The notes beneath the pieces were generated by a model. The model did not search any database. It saw nothing but the letters and a program-made list of their open reading frames with translations, and had not been told where the DNA came from. DNA of 64,000 nt from Halobacteriales archaeon QS_4_69_31 (GTDB lineage: Archaea > Halobacteriota > Halobacteria > Halobacteriales > Haloarculaceae), in contig PXRP01000010.1 in the NCBI GenBank assembly GCA_003021655.1, positions 1 to 64,000 of the forward strand. The letters are read 5' to 3'. Below are positions 8,926 through 19,182 of this stretch, in pieces; within the stretch, counting starts at the first letter, position 1; each line of letters opens with the position of its first letter. Made by a program: the position numbers and the translations under genes.

Positions 8926-8931
8926 CTTATG
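8926..8931 (+). promoter_or_regulatory. TATA-like box of the trpCBA operon
   Basis: CTTATG centred about 30 nt before the trpC ATG (8959) in the folCP-trpC divergent region. The spacing predicts a leaderless or nearly leaderless mRNA, so there is no room for a leader-peptide attenuator. Confidence 0.55.
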
Positions 8932-8958
8932 TGCAACTCTGTCCGTTAGTGATCAGCA

Positions 8959-9762
8959 ATGGGTACTAGTGAAGAGATCGCCCCAGAAGTCAGGTCGATA
9001 CTCGACGCGGCGCGCGAGCGGTCGGGCGGCGACGGGCGAGTGAGCGTGGACGCGCGGTCGCTCCCGGCGGCGTTCGCGGCCGCGGAGGCCGACGGGCGCG
9101 TGCCGCTGGTCGCGGAGGTCAAGCCGACGAGCCCGACGACAGACGGCAAGCGCGACGACGACCCCGTGGCGCTGGCCGAGGCGATGGTCGAGGGCGGCGC
9201 CGCCGCGCTGTCGGTGCTGACCGAACCCGAGCACTTCGGCGGGTCGACGGACGCGCTCGAACGGGTCCGGGCCGCGGTGGACGCGCCTGTCCTCCGGAAG
9301 GACTTCGTCGTCCGGGAGTCCCAGCTGGACGCCGTCGCGGCCGACGCCGTCCTGCTCATCGTGCGCTTCCTGGAGGAGGAGGGCACCGACGACCTGGCGG
9401 ACCTGGTGGCGGCGGCCCGCGACCGGGGCTTCCAGGTGCTCGTCGAGACTCACACGGCCGGGGAGGTCGAGCGGGCACTGGCGGCTGGCGCCGGGATAGT
9501 CGGCGTGAACAACCGCGACCTGGCCAGGCTGGAGGTCGACCTGGGGACCTTCGAGGACGTGGCGCCGGCCGTCCCGGAGAACGTCACCCTCATTGCGGAG
9601 AGCGGCATAGCGACGGGAAGCGACGTCGCGCGGATGCGCGAGGCGGGGGCCGACGCCCTGCTCGTCGGGTCGGCGGTCATGGACGTCGGCGGCGACGACC
9701 CGGCCGACCACGGCGACGTCCGCGAGAACACGCGCCGCCTCGCGACCGGACAAGGACAATGA
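8959..9762 (+). CDS. trpC: Indole-3-glycerol phosphate synthase
   Basis: 267-aa TIM barrel that closes 1-(2-carboxyphenylamino)-1-deoxyribulose 5-phosphate to indole-3-glycerol phosphate. Visible family motifs are AEVKPTSPT with catalytic Lys55, [27 protein letters not shown] and IAESGI followed by LVGSAVM, the phosphate-binding end. First gene of trpC-trpB-trpA, the order expected in haloarchaea; trpD, F, E and G are not in the window. The next gene starts 34 bp downstream. Confidence 0.96.
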   Translation: MGTSEEIAPEVRSILDAARERSGGDGRVSVDARSLPAAFAAAEADGRVPLVAEVKPTSPTTDGKRDDDPVALAEAMVEGGAAALSVLTEPEHFGGSTDALERVRAAVDAPVLRKDFVVRESQLDAVAADAVLLIVRFLEEEGTDDLADLVAAARDRGFQVLVETHTAGEVERALAAGAGIVGVNNRDLARLEVDLGTFEDVAPAVPENVTLIAESGIATGSDVARMREAGADALLVGSAVMDVGGDDPADHGDVRENTRRLATGQGQ

Positions 9763-9796
9763 CACGACAGACCACGCGGCCGACCACGGAGGACCG

Positions 9797-11049
<1,253 letters not shown>

Positions 11050-11050
<1 letters not shown>

Positions 11051-11892
11051 TGGGGCTCGAACGCGTCTTCGCGGACGAACCGGCCTTCGTCCCCTACGTG
11101 GCGGCCGGCGACCCCTCCTACGAGGAGTCCCTGGAGTACGTCGAGGCCCTAGAGCGGGGCGGCGCCGACGTGATCGAACTCGGCCTGCCCTTCTCCGAAC
11201 CCATCGCCGAGGGGTCGACCATCCAGGGGGCGGTCGTCCGGTCGCTGGAGGCGGGCATGACGCCCGAGCGGTACTTCGCGTTCGTCGAGGACCTGGACGT
11301 CGGGGTCCCACTGGTCTGTATGACCTACTACAACCTGGTCTACCAGTACACCCATCCGGAGACCGGCGAGACGGGGCCGCGGGCGTTCGCCCGGCGGGCC
11401 GCCGAAGCCGGCATCGAGGGGTTCGTCGTCGTCGACCTGCCGGCCGAGGAGGCCGGGCCGCTCCGGGAGGCCTGTGACGAGTTCGGCCAGGACCTCGTTT
11501 TCATCATCGCGCCGACGACCCGTGGCGACCGCCTCGACCGGATGCGCGAGCACGTCTCCGGGTACGTCTACGTCCAGGCGCGCCTGGGTGTGACCGGCGC
11601 GCGCGACGACGTCTCCGGCCAGACGGAGGCGTCGCTGGCCCGCGTCGCCGACTGGGACGTCCCCAAGGCCGTCGGCTTCGGCATCAAGACCGGCGACCAC
11701 GCCGAACGCATCGTCGCCGCCGGGGCCGACGGGGTCATCGTCGGGTCCGCCCTCGTCGACATCGTCGCCGAGGGCCACGAGGAGGGCCAGCCCACCGCCG
11801 AGGTCGTCCAGCGCCTCGAATCGAAGGCGCGCGAACTCAAGCAGGGCGCCCTCGCCGGCGCGCGAGCACGGGCCGGGGTTGACGGCTCCTGA
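11050..11892 (+). CDS. trpA: Tryptophan synthase alpha chain
   Basis: 280-aa TIM barrel that cleaves indole-3-glycerol phosphate and channels indole to TrpB. Catalytic Glu43 sits in [11 protein letters not shown]; the YVAAGDP start, MTYYNL and [10 protein letters not shown] and GSALVD segments match the family. The ATG shares a base with the trpB TGA (ATGA-type overlap), which signals translational coupling. Ends the operon; convergent with the histidine kinase gene at 12024. Confidence 0.96.
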
Positions 11893-11919
11893 CCACTTCC
11901 GGCCGGTCGACGTTCTACA

Positions 11920-11987
11920 GACGTGGCCCGCGAGGGAGCCCGCCTCTCGGTCGGCACTTCTCGGGACGTGGCTCGCGAGGGGGCTCG
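11920..11987. repeat. Direct repeat between convergent genes
   Basis: Two 23-bp copies at 11920-11942 and 11965-11987, 20 of 23 identical, period 45. They lie between the 3' ends of trpA and the histidine kinase. No gene is seen in the 131-bp gap. Confidence 0.7.
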
Positions 11988-12023
11988 ACCGGCCCAGCCG
12001 TCGGGTGTTCTCGGCCAGCCCGG

Positions 12024-13607
12024 TCACTCGACGTCGTCCATCGTGACGCCAGAGACCTCCATGCGGGCACCGCCCTCGTCGCTGTCGCCTATCTCGACCG
12101 ACCAGTCGTGGGCGTCGACGATCCGGTCGACGATGGCCAGGCCGAGGCCGGCCCCCTCGTCGGCGGTGGTGTACCCCTGTTCGAACACTTTCGGGCGCTC
12201 GTCGGGGTCGATCCCGGGGCCGTCGTCGGCGACGTAGAAACCGTCGGCGTGGGTCGCCGCGCGGACGTGGACCTCGCCGTCGGTCGCCCCGTGGTCGACG
12301 GCGTTGGACAGGAGGTTCTCGAGCAACTGGCGGAGCCGTTCGGGGCTCGCCTCGAACCGGCCCGTCGATTCGACGGCGAGCGTAGCGCCGGTGTCGTTGA
12401 CGGACCGCCAGGCCCGCCGGACAGCGGTCTCGAACTCGACGGGTTCGGTCTCGCCGACGCGTTTGCCCTGCCGGGCAAGCTCCAGCAGGTCGTCGATCAG
12501 CCGCTGGATCCGCTCGGTCGCGTCGTAGATGTCCGACGCGTGGGACGGGTCGCCGGTCATCTCGACGAGGCGGGCCTTGTTCTCGATGGTCCCCAGCGGC
12601 GAGGCGATGTCGTGGGAGACGACGCTGGCGAACTCGTCGAGGTACTGGTTGCGGCGTTCGAGTTCCTCCTCTCGTTCCTTGCGCTCGGTGATGTCGAGGG
12701 CGGTCAGGTACACCCGCGAGTAGTCGTCTTCCTGGCCTGCGGGGACGTTCAACTCCGCGAGGACCGCCCGCTTCTCGCCGTCGAACGTCTGGGTCGTACA
12801 CTCGGTCCGGAACGTGGTCTCGCCCTCGACGATGCGCCCCCAGAGGTCCCGCCACGAGTCCAGCGCCTTGCTCGTGAAGACCTGGTTGTGCTTCTCCTTG
12901 AGGTGGCGCTTCGAGTCGGCCCCGTAGAACTCGACGGCCTTCTCGTTGACGTCGGTGACCGCCACGCCGTCGAGGACACGCAGGTGCTCGCCTGGGTGTT
13001 CGGCGAGGTAGGCGGCGAGGTCGTCGGTCTCCTCGGCGACCGCCTCCGCGCGCTCTCTCGCCGTCGAGAGGTCGAACTCCCAGAGGACGATCTGGTTGGT
13101 CTCGAACAGCGTCCGGTACCGCTCGCGACTCTCCCGGAGGGCGCGCTCGCGTTCCTTCCGCTCGGTCACGTCCGTGGCCACACAGACGAAGCCGGTCACG
13201 GCGTCGCCGTCGCGCATGACCGAGGTCGACACCTGCATCGGGACCTCCCGGCCGTCCGCGGTCTCGAAGGGCACCGCCAGGTCCGTGACGGCGTCCCCGG
13301 TGACGAGTCGTTCGACGAACTCCGGACCCGAGACCGCCCGCCCGTCCGCCGACTCCTCGGCCGCGAACAGGAACTCGACGGGTCGCCCCTCGACCGTCGA
13401 TGGCTCGTAGCCGAGTACGTCACTGACGGCCTCGTTGGCCGTCTCTATCCGCCCTTCCGTGTCCAGCGTCACCATGACGTCGGCCATCGCGTCCACGATG
13501 TCCTGGAGTTCCGACGTCCGCCGGCGGACCACCGCTTCGAGTTCTTCCCGGGGGAGAACGCGAAGCGACCCGGCGTCGGGCGCGTCCCCGAGTTCGGGGT
13601 TTTCCAT
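12024..13607 (-). CDS. PAS-domain sensor histidine kinase
   Basis: 527 aa, no membrane segment, so a soluble sensor. Coiled coil at about 20-40; PAS domain 1 at about 35-148 ending DVTERKERER; PAS domain 2 at about 160-310 ending DITERKEREE; HisKA with phospho-acceptor His332 in VVSHDIASPLG; HATPase with N-box ENLLSNAVDHG (about 430-440), G1 DDGPGID and G2 GLGLAIV. Transcribed divergently from the response regulator at 13939, which may be its partner. PAS domains bind small ligands or cofactors; the signal is unknown. A broken relative lies at 63181-63966. Confidence 0.92.
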   Translation of the reverse strand: MENPELGDAPDAGSLRVLPREELEAVVRRRTSELQDIVDAMADVMVTLDTEGRIETANEAVSDVLGYEPSTVEGRPVEFLFAAEESADGRAVSGPEFVERLVTGDAVTDLAVPFETADGREVPMQVSTSVMRDGDAVTGFVCVATDVTERKERERALRESRERYRTLFETNQIVLWEFDLSTARERAEAVAEETDDLAAYLAEHPGEHLRVLDGVAVTDVNEKAVEFYGADSKRHLKEKHNQVFTSKALDSWRDLWGRIVEGETTFRTECTTQTFDGEKRAVLAELNVPAGQEDDYSRVYLTALDITERKEREEELERRNQYLDEFASVVSHDIASPLGTIENKARLVEMTGDPSHASDIYDATERIQRLIDDLLELARQGKRVGETEPVEFETAVRRAWRSVNDTGATLAVESTGRFEASPERLRQLLENLLSNAVDHGATDGEVHVRAATHADGFYVADDGPGIDPDERPKVFEQGYTTADEGAGLGLAIVDRIVDAHDWSVEIGDSDEGGARMEVSGVTMDDVE

Positions 13608-13875
13608 GCCACGTCATCTGTGTTTTGTCCAACTTAACCGTTGCTACCGTTGGACGGGGCAAGGACCCCTCTCGCGGCCCCCGACGGGCACCCGCGCCGC
13701 GCCGGCCGGACCATCACCTTCACATGGTGGTACGTACTTTATTAGATACTGGCATGTACGAACGACTGGGTGGATTCGTGATCCGGTCGCGGGCGCGGTC
13801 GACAGACCACGACCGGAGGGTGGCAATCCGGAGCGCAGGCACCGAACACGAGCCACGACGGCGCGTCGACGGCGC

Positions 13876-13907
13876 GGGACGCCCAGGGGTGGGGACGCCC
13901 AGGGGTG
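13876..13907. repeat. 16-bp tandem repeat in the kinase-regulator intergenic region
   Basis: Two perfect 16-bp units at 13876-13891 and 13892-13907, with a partial third. They lie 30-60 bp ahead of the response regulator start. The rest of the 331-bp divergent region (13608-13938) holds a TTTATTA box near 13738-13745 but no convincing gene. Confidence 0.8.
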
Positions 13908-13938
13908 GGGACGCCAGTCGACGGGAGGGGGCGACGCC

Positions 13939-15642
13939 GTGAGTGAGACGGGACCCCCGTCGGAGCGCGACGGGGCGTCGGTCGGTGGGGACGACGTTCT
14001 GGTTTTGCTCGTCGACGACAACGAGGCGTGGGCCAGGTCGACGGCCCAGGTCCTCGAACACCAGCGGGCGGCCCTTTCCGTGCGAACGGCGACCGACCTC
14101 TCGACGGCGTCGGCGGCCTTCGCCGAGTACGACCCCGACTGCGTGGTCTGTGATTACCAGCTCGAAGCGGGAACGGGTCTGGAGTTACTCGAGGAGGTCC
14201 GCGACCGCTCGCCGGACCGGCCGTTCGTCCTCATCACCGGCGAGGGCGACGAGACGGTCGCCAGCGACGCCATCAGCCAGGAAGTGACGGACTACATCCC
14301 CAAGCGGTCGCTGGGGGGCCGGGACGACCTGCTGGCGTCCCGGGTCGAGTCGGCCGTCGACTCCTACCGGACGCGGCGGGCCCTCGACAGGGAACGACGG
14401 ACCAAGGACGCAATGCTCGACGTGTTGACCGCCACGACCGGCGAGACGGAGCTCTCCCGGCAGTTCTGCGCCCAGCTGGTCGAGCGCGGCTACGCGTGTG
14501 CGTGGATCGGTCGCGTCACCGACGACGGCGGGCCGGTTCCGCGCGCGGTCGCCGGCCGCGAGGCGTATCTCGACGCCGTGGTCGGCCCCGACCGGGTTCC
14601 GCCCCCGGGCGAACCGGCGCGGCGGGCCCTCGACGCCGACGGGGTCGTCGCCACCTCAATCGGCGAGCCCCGCGACGGGCCAGCGGCGGCCGTCCCCGGG
14701 GACATCGCCGACGGGAGCGACGGCCAGCGGGGGACGACCCCTGGGGGGATGGCGCCGGAACGGAGCGCCCACGACTGGGAGACGGTCGCCGCCGACTGCG
14801 GGTTCGAGCGGGCCGTCGCCGGGCCGGTGCGAAGCGACGGCGTCCAGTTCGGCGTCCTGGCGGTCTACGCGGACGACGCGGTCGTCGACGCCGACCGCGA
14901 GCGGTCCGCGGTTTCCGAGTACGCCGACACGGTCGGGTACGCGCTCCGGACGGCCGAACAGCAGCGGTCGCTGCTGTCGTCCCATCCCGTCTCGCTCTCG
15001 GTCGAGGTGGGCGACGGCGCGGCGCCGCTGGTCGCGGTCGCCGAGGCGCTCCCCGCGTCGGCGGCGGTCGAGGTCCGCTCTGCCCTCTCCCGGGGGGATG
15101 GGACGACACTCTACGTGGCGGCGGTCGAGGGCGTCCCGGCGTCGACGCTCGAAGAGCGCGTGACCGCCGTCGACGCCGTCGAGTCGGTGACGGTCGACGC
15201 GGACGCGTCGCCGCCCCGGTGTGAGGTCGTCGTCGCCGCGCGGACGCCCGAGGAACTCCTCGCGTCACACGGCGCACGCTTCGAGGAGACCGTCGTCGAC
15301 GACGGCGCCGCGACGCTGTCGGTCCGCGTCTCCGACGACGCCAAGCTTGCGACGCTCCGCGAGACGCTCGAGACCGAGTACGACGACGTGACGGTCTCGA
15401 CGGTCTGGACCGGCCGCGATGCGTCGGCGGCGGGCGCTGCCGGCGACCCGCTGGCCGACCTGACCGCGCGACAGCGTGACGTGCTCCGGCACGCCTTCGC
15501 GGTGGGCTACTTCGAGCGACCCCGGGGGGCGAGTGCGACCGACCTCGCCGACCACTTCGACGTCGCCCGCGCGACCGTGACACAACACCTCCGGACCGCA
15601 CAGCGGAAGGTGTTCTCGCGCCTGCTGTCCGGCGAGGACTGA
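13939..15642 (+). CDS. Response regulator with GAF-like middle and bacterio-opsin-activator type HTH
   Basis: 567 aa from GTG at 13939. Residues 20-130 are a receiver domain: acidic pair D26-D27, phospho-acceptor Asp72 in VVCDYQL, Lys in DYIPKRS. Residues about 160-340 look like a GAF-type sensor module (WIGRVTDDGG, CGFERAVAGPV, LRTAEQQRSL). The last 60 residues are an HTH_10 type DNA-binding domain (LTARQRDVLRHAFAVGYFERPR, split by FDVARATVTQHLR) as in Bat-like archaeal regulators. Divergent from the histidine kinase, so a two-component pair is likely. The start is the first GTG after the 16-bp repeat; the frame is open further upstream, so it could be longer. Confidence 0.85.
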   Translation: MSETGPPSERDGASVGGDDVLVLLVDDNEAWARSTAQVLEHQRAALSVRTATDLSTASAAFAEYDPDCVVCDYQLEAGTGLELLEEVRDRSPDRPFVLITGEGDETVASDAISQEVTDYIPKRSLGGRDDLLASRVESAVDSYRTRRALDRERRTKDAMLDVLTATTGETELSRQFCAQLVERGYACAWIGRVTDDGGPVPRAVAGREAYLDAVVGPDRVPPPGEPARRALDADGVVATSIGEPRDGPAAAVPGDIADGSDGQRGTTPGGMAPERSAHDWETVAADCGFERAVAGPVRSDGVQFGVLAVYADDAVVDADRERSAVSEYADTVGYALRTAEQQRSLLSSHPVSLSVEVGDGAAPLVAVAEALPASAAVEVRSALSRGDGTTLYVAAVEGVPASTLEERVTAVDAVESVTVDADASPPRCEVVVAARTPEELLASHGARFEETVVDDGAATLSVRVSDDAKLATLRETLETEYDDVTVSTVWTGRDASAAGAAGDPLADLTARQRDVLRHAFAVGYFERPRGASATDLADHFDVARATVTQHLRTAQRKVFSRLLSGED

Positions 15643-15749
15643 CCGTTCGGGGGCCCGATAGACTGGCCGAGACCCGGATAGGATCGGGCGGGGCGAAGTG
15701 GTGTGGGTAGCGTAGTGTGGGGTGGGCCGGAGGACCGCGGGAGCCGTGC

Positions 15750-17315
15750 TCAATCGACGGTGCCCGAGGGTGTGCGCTGGGGGTCTTCGCCCGCGATCTC
15801 GTCTGGGTCGCGTCGTCCAAGGAACGCGTACAGTGGCCCGGCCGCGAGCGCGGCGAACGCGACCGAGACGGCGAAAAAGGACTCCCCGCCGCCGGTCCCG
15901 AGGAGGCCGCGACCGGCGAGGCCGGCCCCGAGCAGCGGGGCGGGCGGATACTGGTCGGCGACGGGTTCGGAGCCGGCGACGTGGGCGTCGAGCCAGTCGT
16001 CCATCGGCCGGCCGGCCACCTCAGAGACGGTCTGGACGAACGCATCGTAGGTGACGGGCCCGTCGTGGTCGTTGAGTCGGCGGAACACGTCCTCCAGCGA
16101 GCGGTGGCCGTCGGATTCGGCGCGGATCTTCCGGTCGAGGACGGCCAGCGTGCGCGCGCCCTTCCGGCGGGGGACCGCCGGGCCCGTCCACGTCCCGGGG
16201 TCGGTCAGCGTCGCGCGCGAGGGCGGGCCGCCGAGGTGCGACCGCATCTCCCCCCGGCCGACCAGTCCCTGCTCGTAGCTCAGTCGGGCGGCGTAGTATT
16301 CGGCGCTGGCCTCCCGGAACCACCGCATCTCGGTCGCGAGCCGGAACGACTGGCGCGCGTGGACGTACTCGTGGAGCCAGACGTTCTCGGGGTCGGCAAG
16401 CCCCATCCCGGCGTGGACCCAGAACTCGTCGTGTGCGGGCAGCGCCTCCCCGCCGCGGTGGTCGGGGTCGGCCACCGCGAACGCGAGCACCGACTCGTCG
16501 GCGTCACCGACGTCGAGCCGCCAGGCGGCCTCGGCCAGCGCCGCGGCGACCGCCCCGGGCCGGGCCGCCGGCGTGACGCCGGCCGGGACGACCACCCGGA
16601 CCCGTCTGTCGCCCGCGGTCCGCTCGGTCACTTCGTGGGCGCCGACGAGCGCGTACCGGTCGCCGACCACGCCCTCCCCCGCGACGGGCCCCGTGCGGTC
16701 GAGGAGCGGCCAGGACCGCTGGACCGTCCCGCCGGCCGCCCACTGTACCTCGACGAACGGGCCGCGCCCGAAGGCCCACCCCGAGTCGGCCGCCCCGCCG
16801 CTGGCACTGGCCGGAACCGTCACCGACACCGCCGCCGGCCGCTCGCCCGTCCACCGGAGCCGTGTCGCGTTCCCGGCCGTCGCGCGCTCGAAGCCCGGGG
16901 CCTGCGCCACCGTCACCGGACCGCGGAAGACCACCAATAGTCGCTCGGTCCCGGGGGGCGCCGACAGCGACAGGTCGTACCGTACCGTCTCCGGTCCGGC
17001 CCGCGCCACGCGGACCGACACTGTCGGTTCACCATCCCCTCCGGCTGTCGGTTCCCCGTCCATTCCGGCGGTGGGTTCGCCGTCAGCTCCGGCGGTGTGC
17101 TCCCCGTCCTCCGGCGCCGGTCCACTCTCCGCGGACCGGGACAGACCGGTCCGGACCGTCGCCACCGGGACGGCGCTCGACCCGGTCGCTCCCGGGACGC
17201 CCACGGCGTGCCAGCCGCCGCCCACGGTCACGGCCGTCGCGGACGCCGAGACGGCCGACGCCGCCACGAGCGAGAGTGCGAACGCGAGAATCACTCCCGG
17301 TACCGACTCCGTCAC
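15750..17315 (-). CDS. Membrane-anchored gluzincin-type zinc protease
   Basis: 521 aa with a Sec-type signal (hydrophobic residues 7-28) and one C-terminal transmembrane segment (about 478-503), so the catalytic part lies outside the cell. HEXXH at 315-319 (HEYVH) is followed by Glu335 in WFREASAEYY, the third zinc ligand as in M1/M61-like gluzincins, although the spacing is a few residues shorter than in M1. A linker at about 76-98 repeats the unit DGEPTAG three to four times. Substrates are unknown. A short charged tail follows the last membrane segment. Confidence 0.8.
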   Translation of the reverse strand: MTESVPGVILAFALSLVAASAVSASATAVTVGGGWHAVGVPGATGSSAVPVATVRTGLSRSAESGPAPEDGEHTAGADGEPTAGMDGEPTAGGDGEPTVSVRVARAGPETVRYDLSLSAPPGTERLLVVFRGPVTVAQAPGFERATAGNATRLRWTGERPAAVSVTVPASASGGAADSGWAFGRGPFVEVQWAAGGTVQRSWPLLDRTGPVAGEGVVGDRYALVGAHEVTERTAGDRRVRVVVPAGVTPAARPGAVAAALAEAAWRLDVGDADESVLAFAVADPDHRGGEALPAHDEFWVHAGMGLADPENVWLHEYVHARQSFRLATEMRWFREASAEYYAARLSYEQGLVGRGEMRSHLGGPPSRATLTDPGTWTGPAVPRRKGARTLAVLDRKIRAESDGHRSLEDVFRRLNDHDGPVTYDAFVQTVSEVAGRPMDDWLDAHVAGSEPVADQYPPAPLLGAGLAGRGLLGTGGGESFFAVSVAFAALAAGPLYAFLGRRDPDEIAGEDPQRTPSGTVD

Positions 17316-17434
17316 GACCGGTTTTTTTCGGTTTCCGGTCTAAATTTGTACCTCCCCGGATATCGCGAGTGAAAAAGAGGGTCGGCCACGAGCCCCGCCG
17401 ACCGCGCGAGGACGGGCGCGAGGGCGGTCCGCCT

Positions 17435-17476
17435 GGTCTGCCGGGCCTGTCGGGCGGTCTGCTGGGCCTGTCGGGC
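17435..17476. repeat. 21-bp tandem repeat
   Basis: Two units at 17435-17455 and 17456-17476, differing at one base, with a partial third to 17488. It lies in the divergent region between the protease (start 17315) and the ADTH synthase (17604); no gene is seen in this 288-bp gap. A CTTATGC box at 17569-17575 precedes the synthase. Confidence 0.8.
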
Positions 17477-17603
17477 GGTCTGCCCAGCGGTGTTAGCGGC
17501 CGACGTGGAGCGGGCCGCCGTCGGGTCGACCCGGCCGTGAGGTGGCGGACGGACACGCTGTCTCGCAACGCTTATGCCCGTACTTGCCACACCCTCACAC
17601 AAC

Positions 17604-18407
17604 ATGACTGCAGGGAAAGCGGCACGCCTCGACCGAATCGGGACAGGGGGTCGTTATCTGGTCGTCCCGATGGACCACGGCATCACACTCGGCGCGGTAA
17701 CGGGCCTCGTCGACCTGGAAGCGACCGTCGACGCAGTCACGCACGGCGGCGCGGACGCGGTGCTCACCCAGCGCGGCGTCGCCGACCGCGTCCACCCCAA
17801 CACGAACGGCGCGGGTTACATCGTCCACCTCAACGGCTCGACCTCGATCGGTCCCGACGAGAACGACAAGCGCCCCACGGGCTCGGTCGAGGACGCCATC
17901 CGCGCCGGCGCGGACGCCGTCTCCTTTCACATCAACGTCGGCAGCGAGCACGAGCCCGACCAGATCACCCAGCTCGCCGAGGTGACGAGCGAGGCCGCCC
18001 GCTACGGGATACCGGTGCTGGCGATGGCCTACGCACGCGGCCACGACGTCCGCGAGCAGGGCGAGGGGTTCGCCGAGGACCTGGGCCACGCCGTCCGCCT
18101 GGCCGAGGAACTCGACGCGGACGTGGTCAAGACCGCCTACAGCGGCTCCGCGGAGACCTTCGAGCGCGTCGTCGAGTCGACGTCCCTGCCGGTGGTCATC
18201 GCCGGCGGCTCGAAGGGCACCGACCGCGAGACCCTGGAGATGGTCCGCGGGGCCGTCAACGCCGGCGCCGCGGGCGTCTCGATGGGCCGCTCTATCTTCC
18301 AGCACGACGACCCCGAGGCTATCACGCGGGCCGTCGCCGCCGTCATCCACGAGGACGCGGGCGCCGAGGAGGCACTCCGGGACGCCGGATTCGCCGTCGA
18401 GGCCTGA
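17604..18407 (+). CDS. 2-Amino-3,7-dideoxy-D-threo-hept-6-ulosonate synthase (ADTH synthase, class I aldolase fold)
   Basis: 267-aa TIM barrel of the FBA-like/ADTH synthase family. Visible segments: VPMDHGITLG (active-site Asp and His), SFHINVGS, VKTAYSG with the Schiff-base Lys, VVIAGGSKG and GVSMGRSIFQ for phosphate binding. In archaea this enzyme starts the modified shikimate route by joining a ketose phosphate with aspartate semialdehyde; the next enzyme, 3-dehydroquinate synthase II, lies at 20020 and 3-dehydroquinate dehydratase at 24126. A plain fructose-bisphosphate aldolase is the alternative reading; the context favours the shikimate role. Start at 17604 is chosen because CTTATGC at 17569 lies about 30 nt upstream. 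Confidence 0.9.
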   Translation: MTAGKAARLDRIGTGGRYLVVPMDHGITLGAVTGLVDLEATVDAVTHGGADAVLTQRGVADRVHPNTNGAGYIVHLNGSTSIGPDENDKRPTGSVEDAIRAGADAVSFHINVGSEHEPDQITQLAEVTSEAARYGIPVLAMAYARGHDVREQGEGFAEDLGHAVRLAEELDADVVKTAYSGSAETFERVVESTSLPVVIAGGSKGTDRETLEMVRGAVNAGAAGVSMGRSIFQHDDPEAITRAVAAVIHEDAGAEEALRDAGFAVEA

Positions 18408-18615
18408 GCCCGCCGACCATCGGAGGCCTCCCCGTCGAGGTCAGAGCGACTGCCGCCCCTCTCGAACTCCCGGCGACCGGCCCGTCGCCCTCCGGGCGGT
18501 TGCCCCGTCCGTCGAACGCCGGGCGGCCACACGGCGGTCGGTTCTGTTGGCACGCCTCACAGTCAGACGGGTGGCTGACGGGCGTTTTTGTGGCGTGACC
18601 GCAACGATCCGACCG

Positions 18616-19071
18616 ATGGCAACTTCGAACTCGGGGACGCTCGGACGGGAACAGCTGGGACAACTCGGGCCGCTGGTCGGCGTGATAGCGCTGTGTACGG
18701 CCGCGCTGACGGCGATGTTCGTCGGCGTCGTCGGCCTCGCGTCGGGCCAGGTGACGGCGCTGGTCTCGCGGTTGCCGCTGTACGTGCTGACCAGCGCCGT
18801 CGTCTTCGTCGGGACCCTGGTCGTCGTCGACCACGGGCGATACCACGGCCGGACCGTCCTCGCGAGCGCCTCCGTCGCGGGGCTTGCCGGGTTCGTCACG
18901 GTCTCGCTGGGCACCGAGGGCGTCGTCTACGCCGTCACCAACCCCGGCGGGGTCGTCACCTCCTACCTGTTCGTCTACCTGCTCTCGGCGGCGATCATCG
19001 CCTCCGGGATGGGTTACTGGGTCGCGTGCAACCGCCGCGAGGTCAGAAACCTCGCCCGCACCGGCCTGTAG
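18616..19071 (+). CDS. Multi-pass membrane protein of unknown function
   Basis: 151 aa with about four hydrophobic segments (roughly 18-42, 55-75, 85-105, 115-138) and a short basic C-terminus. No family motif is recognised. ATG 18616 is taken; the frame is open upstream to 18547. Its stop codon abuts a copy of the 3' end of the following HAD gene, which is on the opposite strand. Confidence 0.75.
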   Translation: MATSNSGTLGREQLGQLGPLVGVIALCTAALTAMFVGVVGLASGQVTALVSRLPLYVLTSAVVFVGTLVVVDHGRYHGRTVLASASVAGLAGFVTVSLGTEGVVYAVTNPGGVVTSYLFVYLLSAAIIASGMGYWVACNRREVRNLARTGL

Positions 19072-19182
19072 CTCACAGCACCCGCGTCAGGTCGGCCGGC
19101 GAGTCGACAGGACGTGCGCCGCCCACGGCCGCAAGCGCCGGTCGGCTCACAGCACCCGCGTCAGGTCGGCCGGCGAGTCGAC
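19071..19182. repeat. 38-bp perfect direct repeat: HAD gene tail duplicated
   Basis: Bases 19071-19108 and 19145-19182 are identical over 38 bp, period 74. The second copy is the end of the HAD gene (last codons plus TGA); the first lies just beyond the stop. The perfect identity suggests a recent duplication. Confidence 0.95.

Noticed and set aside
8823-8958. Tryptophan leader peptide or attenuator ahead of trpC
   Set aside because: The promoter box is only about 30 nt from the ATG, leaving no leader.
13625-13942. 105-codon frame ahead of the response regulator
   Set aside because: Arginine-rich, no domain; the TATA-like box and repeats lie within it.
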